From the NCBI GenBank assembly GCA_020636005.1, contig JACJYR010000007.1, positions 62,001-126,000 of the forward strand: a stretch of DNA of 64,000 nt, read 5' to 3'. The notes below the pieces were generated by a model. That model worked only from the letters and a program-made list of their open reading frames with translations, did not search any database and was not told the origin of the DNA. This DNA is from Lewinellaceae bacterium (GTDB taxonomy: Bacteria; Bacteroidota; Bacteroidia; Chitinophagales; Saprospiraceae). Positions 34,475 through 44,300 of the stretch are shown here, piece by piece. The translations under genes were made by a program, and so were the position numbers. Position 1 is the stretch's first letter, and each line of letters starts with the position of its first letter.

Positions 34475-36940
34475 ATGAAAAAACTCCAACTCGAAATCCC
34501 CCTCCTCCTCCCCGAAATCCCCGACGAAAAAGACCTCTGCATTGACCGTCTCATTTCCACGTTGGAAGAAAAGGAAGGCATTGAAAAAGCCCATGTCGAG
34601 GACGGCGACCCGCCCCTGTTGTGCATCCACTACGACCCCGGCCGCATCCCGCTGGAAAAGGTAAAAGCCATCGCCCGGCAGAGCGGGGCAGAACTCACTG
34701 GCCGCTTCCGCCACCTCCTGCTCGACGTGCAGGGCATCCGCCACCAGCGCCATGCCCGGCAGGTGGGCGAAACGCTCGAACGGCAGCCCGGCATCGTCGA
34801 GGCCGTGGCCTCTGCCGCCGGAACATTGCGCATCGAGTTCGACACGCAGCAAACCGACCTGCAAAAAGTCGAAGCTGCTGTCCGAAAGGCGGGGCTGACC
34901 ATTTCGATAAAAAAGCCCGCCGAACAGCACGACAACAAGCCGGGAGAAAGACACGGCCACGAGGAAAGCGAAGAAGAAGGCCATGCCCACGGCGGCATCT
35001 TCGGCGAAAAAACCGAACTGATTTTTGCCATCCTGAGCGGGGCGCTGCTCGGCATTGGGTTCGGGCTGTCGTTCGTGGAGGGCTTGCCGGGCTGGGCATC
35101 GCTGGTTTGTTACATCGGGGCCTACTTTTTCGGAGGTTTTTTCACGGCGAAAGAGGCTTTTGAAACCATCCGCCGGGGCGGATTTGAAATTGATTTCCTG
35201 ATGCTGGTGGCGGCTGGCGGTGCGGCCATCCTTGGCGAGTGGGCGGAAGGGGCGTTCCTACTGTTCCTGTTCAGCCTCGGCCATGCGCTGGAGCATTTTG
35301 CCATGGAAAAAGCGAGGAAGTCCATCGCTGCACTGGCGAATTTAGCGCCGCCAACGGCGCTGGTGAAACGAAACGGCGAAACGATGGAGGTGGGCATCGA
35401 GGAATTGAAAATCGGCGATCTCATCGTCGTCAAACCCAACACCAAAATCGCCGCCGACGGGGTGGTGGTGAAGGGAGAAAGCGCCGTCAACCAAGCGCCC
35501 ATCACGGGCGAGAGTGTGCCAGTGGATAAATTTCCATCGTCCAATCCTGACAAGGATTTCAAAGATTTGAGCGGCATCCCTGCCGAACATCGAGCCTTCG
35601 CAGGGGCTATCAATGGCGCAGGCGTGTTGGAAGTGAAGGTGCTGAAAGAGGCCAAGGACAGCACCCTTTCCCGCCTGATAAAACTGGTGAAAGAAGCCGA
35701 AACGCAGAAGTCGCCGACGCAGCTTTTCACCGACCGTTTCGAGAAGTGGTTCGTGCCTGCGGTGCTGGCGCTGGTCGTGCTGCTCTGCTTTGCCTTTTTG
35801 GTGCTGGACGAGCCGTTCAGCCAGAGTTTTTACCGGGCAATGGCGGTGCTGGTGGCGGCCTCGCCCTGCGCCCTGGCGATTTCGACGCCGAGCGCCGTGC
35901 TGGCTGGCGTGGCGAGGGCGGCAAGGGCAGGCGTTTTGATAAAAGGCGGCGCCCCGCTCGAAGATTTAGGCCAGCTCACCGCCATTGCTTTCGATAAAAC
36001 GGGAACGTTGACCGAAGGCAAACCCAAGTTCACGGGGGCTGTCCCGTTCGGCGAAACGGCCAAGGAAGACCTCCTGAAGGTGGCGCTGGCAGTGGAGCAA
36101 ACGAGCGACCACCCGCTGGCCGCCGCCATCGTGGAGGGCGCAAAAAAAGAACTCGGCGGCAAAACCGTCCCCGAAGCGCAGGACTTGCAGGCCATCACCG
36201 GGAGGGGCGTGAAAGCCAATTTTGAGGGTGAAACCGTCCACATCGGCAACCGGGAACTGTTCAAGGAACTCACCGGGCAGCCTGTCCCCGGCGGCATTTC
36301 CGGTAAAATGGAGGAACTGGAAAACGAGGGGCACACCGCCATGATTGTCCACCGGGGCGACCAATACCTCGGCATCATTTCCGTCATGGACGTGGCCCGC
36401 CCGGAGGCGCAGGTGACGCTGGCGACGCTGAAAACCCTCGGCATCCGCCGCATGATTATGCTCACCGGCGACCACCAGCGGGTGGCCGATGCGGTGGCAA
36501 AATCCATCGGCATCACCGACCCCATGGGCAACCTGATGCCGGAAGACAAGGTGGAAACCATCGAAAAACTGCTGCAGGAAGAGGGCAAGGTCGCCATGGT
36601 AGGCGACGGTGTTAACGACGCCCCCGCCCTCGCCAAAAGCACCGTCGGCATCGCCATGGGCGCTGCGGGCAGCGACGTGGCGCTCGAAACCGCCGACATC
36701 GCCCTGATGGGCGACAAGCTGGAAACACTGCCCTTTGCCATCGGCCTGAGCCGAAAGGCCCGCAGTATCATCCGCCAAAACCTCTGGATTAGCCTCGGCA
36801 TGGTCGCCGTGCTGGTACCGCTGACGATATTGGGTATTGCGGAAATCGGCCCTGCCGTCGTTGCGCACGAAGGCTCGACGCTGGTGGTGGTGGCGAATGC
36901 GCTGCGGTTGTTGGGGTATAAACAAAAAAATCATGGATAG
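34475..36940 (+). CDS. P1B-4-type (cobalt-like) metal ATPase with two degenerate HMA domains
   Basis: An 821-residue P-type ATPase. The membrane metal site is SPC (Ser463-Pro464-Cys465) and the last helix has HEGST (His798 to Thr802), both typical of P1B-4 pumps (Co2+, sometimes Fe2+ or Zn2+). Phosphorylation Asp507 (DKTGTLTEG) and GDGVNDAP are present. The N-terminus carries two HMA-like ferredoxin modules (about 15-72 and 78-145) in which the CxxC has been lost (one has CIDR, the other RHQRH), followed by a His/Glu-rich linker (HGHEESEEEGHAHGG). The metal ligands of the modules are therefore uncertain. It overlaps the next gene by 8 bp. Confidence 0.88.
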   Translation: MKKLQLEIPLLLPEIPDEKDLCIDRLISTLEEKEGIEKAHVEDGDPPLLCIHYDPGRIPLEKVKAIARQSGAELTGRFRHLLLDVQGIRHQRHARQVGETLERQPGIVEAVASAAGTLRIEFDTQQTDLQKVEAAVRKAGLTISIKKPAEQHDNKPGERHGHEESEEEGHAHGGIFGEKTELIFAILSGALLGIGFGLSFVEGLPGWASLVCYIGAYFFGGFFTAKEAFETIRRGGFEIDFLMLVAAGGAAILGEWAEGAFLLFLFSLGHALEHFAMEKARKSIAALANLAPPTALVKRNGETMEVGIEELKIGDLIVVKPNTKIAADGVVVKGESAVNQAPITGESVPVDKFPSSNPDKDFKDLSGIPAEHRAFAGAINGAGVLEVKVLKEAKDSTLSRLIKLVKEAETQKSPTQLFTDRFEKWFVPAVLALVVLLCFAFLVLDEPFSQSFYRAMAVLVAASPCALAISTPSAVLAGVARAARAGVLIKGGAPLEDLGQLTAIAFDKTGTLTEGKPKFTGAVPFGETAKEDLLKVALAVEQTSDHPLAAAIVEGAKKELGGKTVPEAQDLQAITGRGVKANFEGETVHIGNRELFKELTGQPVPGGISGKMEELENEGHTAMIVHRGDQYLGIISVMDVARPEAQVTLATLKTLGIRRMIMLTGDHQRVADAVAKSIGITDPMGNLMPEDKVETIEKLLQEEGKVAMVGDGVNDAPALAKSTVGIAMGAAGSDVALETADIALMGDKLETLPFAIGLSRKARSIIRQNLWISLGMVAVLVPLTILGIAEIGPAVVAHEGSTLVVVANALRLLGYKQKNHG

Positions 36941-37898
36941 TATCACCCAAGCTGTGCTGGGCGCAGCCATAGGAGAGGCCGTTTTAGGCAAAAAAATCGG
37001 CAACAAAGGGGCCATCCTCGGCGCTGCCGTCGCCACCATTCCCGACCTCGACGTGGCACTCTACCTTTTTTATGACAAGTTTGAAATGTTGAGCATCCAC
37101 CGGGGGTACAGCCATTCCATTTTGTTCAGTATCGTCGGGGCGTTTTTGATTGCCTACATTTTGCAAAGGATAAAATTGGGTGAAAAGGTGGGCTATTGGC
37201 GGCTCTGGATTTTTACCTGGCTGGCCTTGTTCACACACATGCTGTTGGATGCTTTTACGGCGTATGGCACACAGTTATTTCTTCCTTTTTCTGATGCACG
37301 AGTAGGATTTGACAGCGTTAATGTCGTTGACCCTGTCTATACTTTGCCGTTGATTTTCGGATTGTTTTTCAGTCTTTTTGTTTTTAAAAACAGGCCGTCG
37401 AGACCTGTCGGCAACTATGTTGGGTTGGCCATTAGCACCCTTTATCTATTGGGCACTTTGGGGATAAAAAACAGGGTGGAGCAACATTTCCGGGCAGAAC
37501 TGGCGGAACAGCATATTGAATACCATTCCCTGCTCACCATGTCCGTCGGCGTTGCAAATATAAATTGGTACGGCGTTGCAAAAACCAATGACGGCCTGTA
37601 CATGCACAAATATTCCATCCTCAAAAACGAACGGCTTCCCTTTGAATATTTCCCCACCAACGACCACCTTCTGGAAGGGGTAAACCCACACCTGGTGGAC
37701 AGGATGAAATGGTTCGCCAAAGGGTTTTACACGGTCGAAAAAACCGGGGACAAATTGCGGTTTTACAATTTGCAGGTGGACATGCGGGGCATCGTGCAGG
37801 ACGGGAATACCAAAGCCCCGACGGCAGGGTATTTTGTGATTGTCCCCCATGCGGACGGCGGGTTTGGGTTTTCAGCGGGGACGCATAGGGTGGAATGA
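36933..37898 (+). CDS. YdjM-family membrane-bound metal-dependent hydrolase-like protein
   Basis: A 321-residue protein with an N-terminal MDSITQAVLGAAIGEAVLGK and IPDLDVAL, a HRGYSHS motif (about residues 56-62), several membrane segments, and a soluble C-terminal region (about 170-321). This matches the YdjM/LexA-regulated inner-membrane family (PF04307) of predicted metal-dependent hydrolases. The His/Asp residues in IPDLD, HRGYSH and THMLLDAF are likely metal ligands. The start overlaps the end of the ATPase gene by 8 bp, so the two are translationally coupled; a link to metal handling is inferred. Confidence 0.75.
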   Translation: MDSITQAVLGAAIGEAVLGKKIGNKGAILGAAVATIPDLDVALYLFYDKFEMLSIHRGYSHSILFSIVGAFLIAYILQRIKLGEKVGYWRLWIFTWLALFTHMLLDAFTAYGTQLFLPFSDARVGFDSVNVVDPVYTLPLIFGLFFSLFVFKNRPSRPVGNYVGLAISTLYLLGTLGIKNRVEQHFRAELAEQHIEYHSLLTMSVGVANINWYGVAKTNDGLYMHKYSILKNERLPFEYFPTNDHLLEGVNPHLVDRMKWFAKGFYTVEKTGDKLRFYNLQVDMRGIVQDGNTKAPTAGYFVIVPHADGGFGFSAGTHRVE

Positions 37899-37995
37899 AA
37901 CACCATTCATGCTGAGGGTTGGATAGCCAATGACCGTTCACAAAAATCACCCCTCACCCTGACACAAGTCACCTCTTCCCTTCCCTTCATCCCGT

Positions 37996-38002
37996 TACTT
38001 TG
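37996..38002 (+). promoter_or_regulatory. Weak -7-like element before the terminator hairpin
   Basis: TACTTTG differs from TAnnTTTG by one missing spacer base and is followed by GCGGCG, as seen at other short-leader promoters. It lies 24 nt before the hairpin at 38026 with no gene between. Confidence 0.25.
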
Positions 38003-38025
38003 CGGCGTTATAAGAATATCAATAG

Positions 38026-38058
38026 CCGTTGTCCAAAAGTTTTTGGACAACGGTTTTT
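38026..38058 (+). terminator. Strong intrinsic terminator
   Basis: CCGTTGTCCAAAA at 38026-38038 is perfectly complementary to TTTTGGACAACGG at 38041-38053, followed by TTTTT. It terminates rightward transcription from the P1B-4 ATPase/YdjM genes. The rest of 37899-38025 shows no gene. Confidence 0.85.
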
Positions 38059-38312
38059 CATTTTATGGCTTGAAGGAGTTCGAGGAGATTTTTCATGTAC
38101 GGTATATTTTCAGGCGAAATCTTGGCGAAAAGCAAAAACGCAAGTATCAACAATAGTCGCAAGGTTTTGGGGTCGGTCAAAGTGCCTTTGACAAATATCA
38201 GGTTAAAGGAAATGAAGTTTTTCGGAGTGTTTCCTTCGCTATTTCTTTGTTGTTTTATTTTTAATAAATTCATTGCCATTGAAATTTTTGTAATCAATGG
38301 CACAAAGGTCAA
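38058..38312 (-). CDS. Hypothetical small membrane protein
   Basis: An 84-codon frame whose C-terminal half is hydrophobic (TLRLLLILAFLLFAKISPEN), suggesting one membrane segment. It lies 60 bp downstream of the unknown 38373-40136 gene on the same strand. A rightward frame (38095-38445) overlaps it and cannot be excluded. No family is recognised, so this is a weak call. Confidence 0.3.
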   Translation of the reverse strand: MTFVPLITKISMAMNLLKIKQQRNSEGNTPKNFISFNLIFVKGTLTDPKTLRLLLILAFLLFAKISPENIPYMKNLLELLQAIK

Positions 38313-38372
38313 TCATGTCAAAGGCGGAAGAAGGAAAATAGGAAGCCGATTTTTTGCGAGTGATTTTCCTGT

Positions 38373-40136
38373 TCAGCTTTTATCTTTTTGTGCTAACGAA
38401 TGCCAATATTTTACTTTTTCTGCCAACTGCCATTCTTCGGGATAAGGGGTTTGAAAATAGTAACTGAGGTGAAGGGCTTTTGCGATGAATAGATAGTATC
38501 GCTCTGAGGGCGTAAGTTCTCTTTCGTTCGGAGGTGACTCGTTCAGCAGGTAATTGTAAAAGCTATTCACTATTCGGGGGAAAAACCTTTCTTCGGGCAA
38601 GTTGAATTTCCCCGTTGTCGTGCAAGAAAAAGAACCTGACTGGTCAACGTTTTTTATCTCTGACTGCAAAATATCTGTTTCATAATCTTCCTTGAAATCG
38701 GTGTAGTGTTGCTCAATGGCTCTTTGAATAAAGTGAAGCGGGAGTCTATCCGTGAGTTGGTATTCTTTTTCATCTCCTTCCAACTGAAAGGAAAATTTAG
38801 CCAGCGGTTTTCCTTTCTTCATTGATTGAATCAGCAATTTGAAAGGTTCATATTCTGCTGGCAGGTTTTGATTATCCCCCCTTGGTTTGTTTTCCAACTG
38901 AGAACCGATACGCCAATGCCAATCACGTAAACAAGCCATCAGGTGAATAACTTCACGAATAAGAGGCATCGCATCAAAGCGTTTACACAGAAAAAAGCCA
39001 TTCGAAATAGCATCTGCTCGTTTGACATCATCAACTGAATCTATAAATTCCCTGTCAAAGTATTTGTAAAGTTTGTTCCTATCCAATTCGATTTTTTCGT
39101 AGGTCAAAGTGGGGTTTATTTCATGAAGTTTTACCCAATTGCGGATATGGCGGATTTTCACCGAATCACTTTCGTGAAAATCTTTTACTGGAATTAATCC
39201 GAACTCAATGATTTTTCCAATGCACTCCATCAACTTATTGGGATAGGGTGTTTTTGAATCCAGTTTGAATAGCTGTGTCTCCGTGAAAAATTTATATAGG
39301 GCTTTGGCAAGTCGGAATTTGAACTGCTGTTTTCGCTTGTATTCCCCATAGCTTGCGGGGAGCGCTTCTAATTGTAGTTTCCAATTTTTATATGCACCTT
39401 CTCCATACCGTTTTTTGAAATCATCAATAAATTCTTTTGCAATCCAAGGGTCAGCAACTTTGATAGTTTCATCCTGAAATGCAAAGTTTATGTGCAGCAA
39501 CTCAGCAGGTCTTTTTGCATCGGGGTCATTCATCCAAGTCCTGTCTTCAACTTTTTCAATCATCTTTATGATTTTCTGCACCTCTTTATCTATGTTCCGC
39601 ACCATTTTTTTCTGGGCAGGCTGTTCCCAAAAATGGACATGCTCCGAATAAAAGTCTTGTGTTTTAGCAATGATGAATAAAATCAAATCACGGACATGAA
39701 GCAGGTCATGGTCGTTGATGACATTCATTATTTCATGGAAAAGTGATTTTGGAAGAATGAGGCGGGAAAAATCAAAGTGCCAATGATATCCTTGGGCTAA
39801 AGCATCTATTTCGAATACCTCCTTAAAAAAATGGAAAAAGGTCTCGCTCATCCATCCGTGAGCGTCAAATGATGAGTTCCGGAAAAATCCATCTGCGATG
39901 TGCATTATTTGCATTTCAAGAAAATCTTTTTCTTGTCTTGCTTTTTCTAAATTTTCGTCGTGGAAACGGTGAACATTCCAAAATGGGCGATGCATTTTTA
40001 AGTTTTCATCAAAGTGATGAAAAACGTAGGTATGTTCCCACCACCGAAAATGTCCCCAATCAAATGGGGTTTTTGGGGTATCCCAATCACCCATTGCGTT
40101 GCGCTTGATTGGGGAATTTGATTCTGCTGCTTTCAT
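38373..40136 (-). CDS. Unidentified 587-residue cytosolic protein in an AT-rich insertion
   Basis: A long open frame rich in aromatic, Lys and Glu residues (WGHFRWWEHTYVFHHFDENL near the N-terminus), with no signal peptide or membrane segment. I do not recognise a family. Features: a His-rich N-terminal region with HHF, HRFHDE, HAHGW-like and YHWHFDF segments in the first 150 residues; an HD-like NVINDHDLLHVRDLILF near residue 138; and a helical middle. Its codons are visibly more AT-rich than those of the flanking efflux genes, and it is set between the P1B-4 cluster and the third RND operon, so acquisition by transfer is likely. It may be an accessory or defence gene, but nothing proves it. 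Confidence 0.75.
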   Translation of the reverse strand: MKAAESNSPIKRNAMGDWDTPKTPFDWGHFRWWEHTYVFHHFDENLKMHRPFWNVHRFHDENLEKARQEKDFLEMQIMHIADGFFRNSSFDAHGWMSETFFHFFKEVFEIDALAQGYHWHFDFSRLILPKSLFHEIMNVINDHDLLHVRDLILFIIAKTQDFYSEHVHFWEQPAQKKMVRNIDKEVQKIIKMIEKVEDRTWMNDPDAKRPAELLHINFAFQDETIKVADPWIAKEFIDDFKKRYGEGAYKNWKLQLEALPASYGEYKRKQQFKFRLAKALYKFFTETQLFKLDSKTPYPNKLMECIGKIIEFGLIPVKDFHESDSVKIRHIRNWVKLHEINPTLTYEKIELDRNKLYKYFDREFIDSVDDVKRADAISNGFFLCKRFDAMPLIREVIHLMACLRDWHWRIGSQLENKPRGDNQNLPAEYEPFKLLIQSMKKGKPLAKFSFQLEGDEKEYQLTDRLPLHFIQRAIEQHYTDFKEDYETDILQSEIKNVDQSGSFSCTTTGKFNLPEERFFPRIVNSFYNYLLNESPPNERELTPSERYYLFIAKALHLSYYFQTPYPEEWQLAEKVKYWHSLAQKDKS

Positions 40137-40166
40137 TTTTGAGCAATGATTTTGTAAATCTCTTTT

Positions 40167-41348
40167 TCAAAGTGTGAAACTAAACAACTCCGCCCCAATC
40201 CGCTGCCAGGCCGCCTCCAGTTCCAGCCACCTGTCCACGCTCTCGTAGTACAGCGAGGTTTCCAGAAAATATTCCAGCACCGTCATCTCGCCAGCCTGCA
40301 AAGCCTTTTCGAGCAGTGCGCCGCCCGAAACCAGTTGCAGGTTGCTGCGGTACGCATCGGAACGTTGCCGGAGCGACTCGTACTGTTCGTACAGCCGCTT
40401 GATTTCGTGGTAATGCTCCGTGCGGTGCTCCTCGATGCGGGCGTCGTACACCTGCACCTGCAACGCCGAGTAGTTCAGCCGCTTCTTGTTTCCCCAAAGC
40501 GGTACGCTCACGCCTGCATGGACGCCGTGAAACTGCTGCCCCAAAATGCCCTGATAACGGTAGCCCGCCTCGAATTTCGGCAACAACATAGCTTTGGTCA
40601 GCTTCACTTCCGTTTGCCCGATTTGTTGCTGCGTTTGCAGGTATTTCAGCACCGGGTCGCTTTCTTCGATGGTTCGTTCCAAGGTCTCGAAATCGGGCAG
40701 GCCGGGAGCGGGCGGATAGACCGTGTCGGTGAAAACGACCAGGTTGCCACCGTTCAGTTCGGTAAGCTTTTGTAGGTTTTCGGCAATGGCCGTTTCCAGC
40801 AGTTGCAGGTCGGTCTGGATGTTGAGCAATTGCAGGCGGGACTTGTTGAGGTCAAAAATGGTGGCATCGCCCTGCTCCATTTTTCGCTGGTAATTGGCCA
40901 AAAACCGCTCTGCACCGGCCAGCCGCCCCGTCAGTTCCACCTTGCGCTTGTTGAGGAAAACGAGCCGAAGGGCGGTCAGTTTTGCTTCCAGCAAAATATC
41001 CTTCCGCACCGATTCGCTTTCATAAACCGTCTGCCCCGTTTTCAGGCCCGCCACCTCCCGGCGGTATTTGTACGCCGTCGGAAAATCGAAGGCCTGGGCT
41101 GCGGTCAGGTCGGCCTGGTTCCCTGCGGAGGAAGGGAACCCCCTCAGCCAGTCGAAGCTTAGCGAAGGGTCAGGCAGGGAAAGTCCCGTTTGAAAAAAAG
41201 CTTTGCTGGCCTCTATGCGGCTTTGCTCTGCCTGTAAAGTTTTGTTGTTGGCCTGCACGGAGGCAAGCACCTGGTCGAGGGTGCTTTGCGCCGAAAGGCT
41301 GACCGTCAGGGCCAGCAGGGTGCAAAGCAGTTTATATCGTTGCTTCAT
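40167..41348 (-). CDS. czcC: CzcC/TolC-type outer-membrane efflux channel of the third RND system
   Basis: A 393-residue TolC-family protein: signal peptide (1-20, ending LSAQ), then long coiled-coil regions (AAGER-like helical stretches such as QLLNIQTDLQLLETAIAENL) and the repeated amphipathic hairpins of the family. Its start overlaps the end of the upstream CusA-like gene by 17 bp (41332-41348), so it is translationally coupled. In contrast to the first two modules, the channel is a separate gene here. Confidence 0.88.
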   Translation of the reverse strand: MKQRYKLLCTLLALTVSLSAQSTLDQVLASVQANNKTLQAEQSRIEASKAFFQTGLSLPDPSLSFDWLRGFPSSAGNQADLTAAQAFDFPTAYKYRREVAGLKTGQTVYESESVRKDILLEAKLTALRLVFLNKRKVELTGRLAGAERFLANYQRKMEQGDATIFDLNKSRLQLLNIQTDLQLLETAIAENLQKLTELNGGNLVVFTDTVYPPAPGLPDFETLERTIEESDPVLKYLQTQQQIGQTEVKLTKAMLLPKFEAGYRYQGILGQQFHGVHAGVSVPLWGNKKRLNYSALQVQVYDARIEEHRTEHYHEIKRLYEQYESLRQRSDAYRSNLQLVSGGALLEKALQAGEMTVLEYFLETSLYYESVDRWLELEAAWQRIGAELFSFTL

Positions 41349-44300
41349 TTCTATTGCTGTTTTTATTGCTTAAAAAATACACCACCGGCACAATGAACAC
41401 ATTGAGCAAAGTGGACGTGAGCAGGCCGCCCAGAATGACCTTTGCCATCGGGCTTTGGATTTCATTGCCCGGCAAATCGCCAGCAATGGCCAGCGGAATG
41501 AGCGCAAGCCCCGCCGTCAAAGCTGTCATCAAAATCGGTGAAAGGCGGTCAACCGAGCCTTCCATGATGGTCTCATAAATGGGCTTGCCCTCCTCCTGCA
41601 AGGTCTTGTAGCGGGACACGAGCAGGATGCCGTTCCGGGTGGCCACGCCAAACAGCGTGATGAAACCGATGATGGCCGGGATGCTCAAAATGCCCGATGT
41701 GACCCAGATGCTGAACACCCCGCCAATCAAGGCCAACGGCAAATTCAGCAAGATGATGGAGGCCGTTTTCATGTCCTTGAACTCCTGAAAAAGCAAGAGG
41801 AAAATCACCAGCAACGACAGCAACGAAGTCGCCATCAACGTTTTCGAGGCTTCGGCCTCGGCCTCGAACTGGCCGCCGTACTCGATGCGGTAGCCTTCGG
41901 GAAGCGTGATTTTTTCGCCAATCATTTGCTGGATTTCCTCGACAGCGCTTTTCTGGTCACGGCCAGCCACGTTCACCGAGACCACCGTTTTGCGCTGCAC
42001 GTTTTCCCGGTTGATGGTGTTCGGGCCTGACGTGCTGACCACATCGGCGACGTAACTCAATGGGATTTTTTGCCCGTTGGCAGCGTCAATCAAGGTGTTT
42101 CGGATGTTCTCGATATTGCCCCGGTTGGCATCGTCGAAACGCAAAATCAGGTCGAAACTGCGGGTGCCTTCGTACACCTCGGACACTTTTTCGCCCGCAA
42201 AAGCCACGTCCACGAACTCGTTGAACTGCCCGATGGGGATGCCGTAATGGTTGAGCAAGTCCCGTTTCGCCTTGATTTGCACCTGCGGGATTTCGATTTG
42301 TTGCTCGACGCTCAAATCCACCAGACCGGAAATTGGCGTAATCGCCGCCTTGATTTCGTTGGAAAGCGAAAAGAGTTTAGCCAAATCCGTCCCGAAAATC
42401 TTGATGGCGATGTTCGCCCTCGTTCCGCTCAGCATGTGGTCAATGCGGTGGCCGATGGGTTGCCCGATGGTGATGTTCACGCCGCTGACGTTGGCCAGTT
42501 TTGACCGAACATCTTCCATGAATTCAGCACGGCTGCGGTCTTCCAACAAAAACGGCGCATCAATTTCGGCGGCGTTCACGCCCTGTGCGTGCTCGTCCAA
42601 TTCCGCTCGTCCGGTTCGGCGGGTGGTGATTTGGATTTCAGGAACTTTCAGCAATTCCTCTTCCACTCGGCTGCCGATTTTGTTGCTTTCCTCCAAAGAA
42701 ATGCCCGGCAAACTGACCGCCGAAATGACCAGCGAACCTTCGTTGAACTCCGGTAAAAAACTCCTGCCCAATTGCGTAAGCGCAAAAACCGCCACGGCCA
42801 ATAGCAAAACTGAGGCGACTAGTACGGCGGTTTTAGCTTTCATCACGCCTTTCAAAGCCCTTGAATAGCCATTTTGCAGACGCTGCACGAGCCAGCTTTC
42901 GCCGTGCTGTTTTTGCAACATTTTTTCATTGGACAAAAGATAGCTGCCCAAAACGGGGGTCAGCGTGATGCTCACCACCAGCGATGCGAACAGCGAAACG
43001 ATGAACGCAATGCCCAGCGGGGCGAGCAGTTTGCCTTCCATGCCCGACAGGAAAAACAGCGGCACGAACGCCACGATGATGATGAACGTGGCATTGATGA
43101 TGCTCGTCCGGATTTCCACCGAGGCATCGAAAACGACTTTCAATATCCCTTTTCGTTCGCTTTCGGGCAGGGCAACGTTCTGTTTCAGGCGTTTGAAAAC
43201 ATTTTCCACGTCAATAATCGCATCGTCCACGAGTGCGCCGATGGCGATGGCCATGCCGCCAAGCGACATCGTGTTGATGGTGAAACCGAGCCATTTCAAG
43301 GTCAAAATGGCGACGATGAGCGAAACGGGGATGGCCAGCAATGAAATCACCGTCGCCCGCCAGTTCATCAAAAACAGGAACAGAATGACGACCACAAAAA
43401 TGCTGCCCTCCAGCAAGGTCTTGTTGATGTTGGAAATGGAGGCGTTGATGAAATCCGCCTGCCGGAAAATCTTGGTGTTGATTTTCACGTCGCCGGGCAT
43501 GGTTTTTTGCAAATCCAAAATCGCTTCGTCAATCTTGTCCGTCAGCAGGAGCGTGTTCGTGCCGGGCTGTTTCATTACCGTCATAATCACGGCGGGTTCG
43601 CCACGCAGCGAGCCGTCGCCGATTTTGGGCGCAGCCCCGATTTTGAGCGTCGCAACATCCTCGATTTTCACCACGCCCTGCGGCGTGGTCTTGATGACCG
43701 ACTTGCCGAGTTCCGCCAAATCGCTCGTCCTGCCGATGCCCCGCACGATGTACTCGTTGCCAAACTCGTTCAGGAAACCGCCGGAGGAGTTGCCGTTGGC
43801 TTCCTCGCAGGCTTTCAACAGTTCATTGAGCGACACGCCATAAGCACCCATTTTTTGCGGCGAAGCCAAAATCTGGTACTGTTTGTACTCGCCGCCGATG
43901 ACGACGACCTGTGCCACGCCGCCCGTTGCGAGCAAGCGGGGACGCAGTGACCAATCGGCAATCGTCCTCAAATCCATTTGCGAAGTAGAGTCCGCCGTCA
44001 GGCTGATGAGCATGATTTCGCCCATGATGCTCGCCTGCGGCGCCATGGTCGGGTTGCCCACGCCCGTCGGCAGGCGTTCGGCGACGGCGATGATTTTTTC
44101 GTTGACGATTTGCCGGGCCTTGAAAATGTCGGTGTTCCACTCGAATTCTATCCAGACAATCGAGATGCCCGCCGACGAGGACGAGCGCACCCGCCGGACG
44201 TTGGTAGCGCCGTTCACCGCCGTTTCGAGCGGGAAGGTGACCAGTTTTTCGACCTCCTCCGGCGCCATGCCGTGCGCTTCGGTCAGCACGACGACGGTCG

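Noticed and set aside
38095..38445. Rightward 116-codon frame
   Set aside because: Overlaps the end of the strong leftward gene 38373-40136 and lacks a start context; the leftward small frame is only slightly better.
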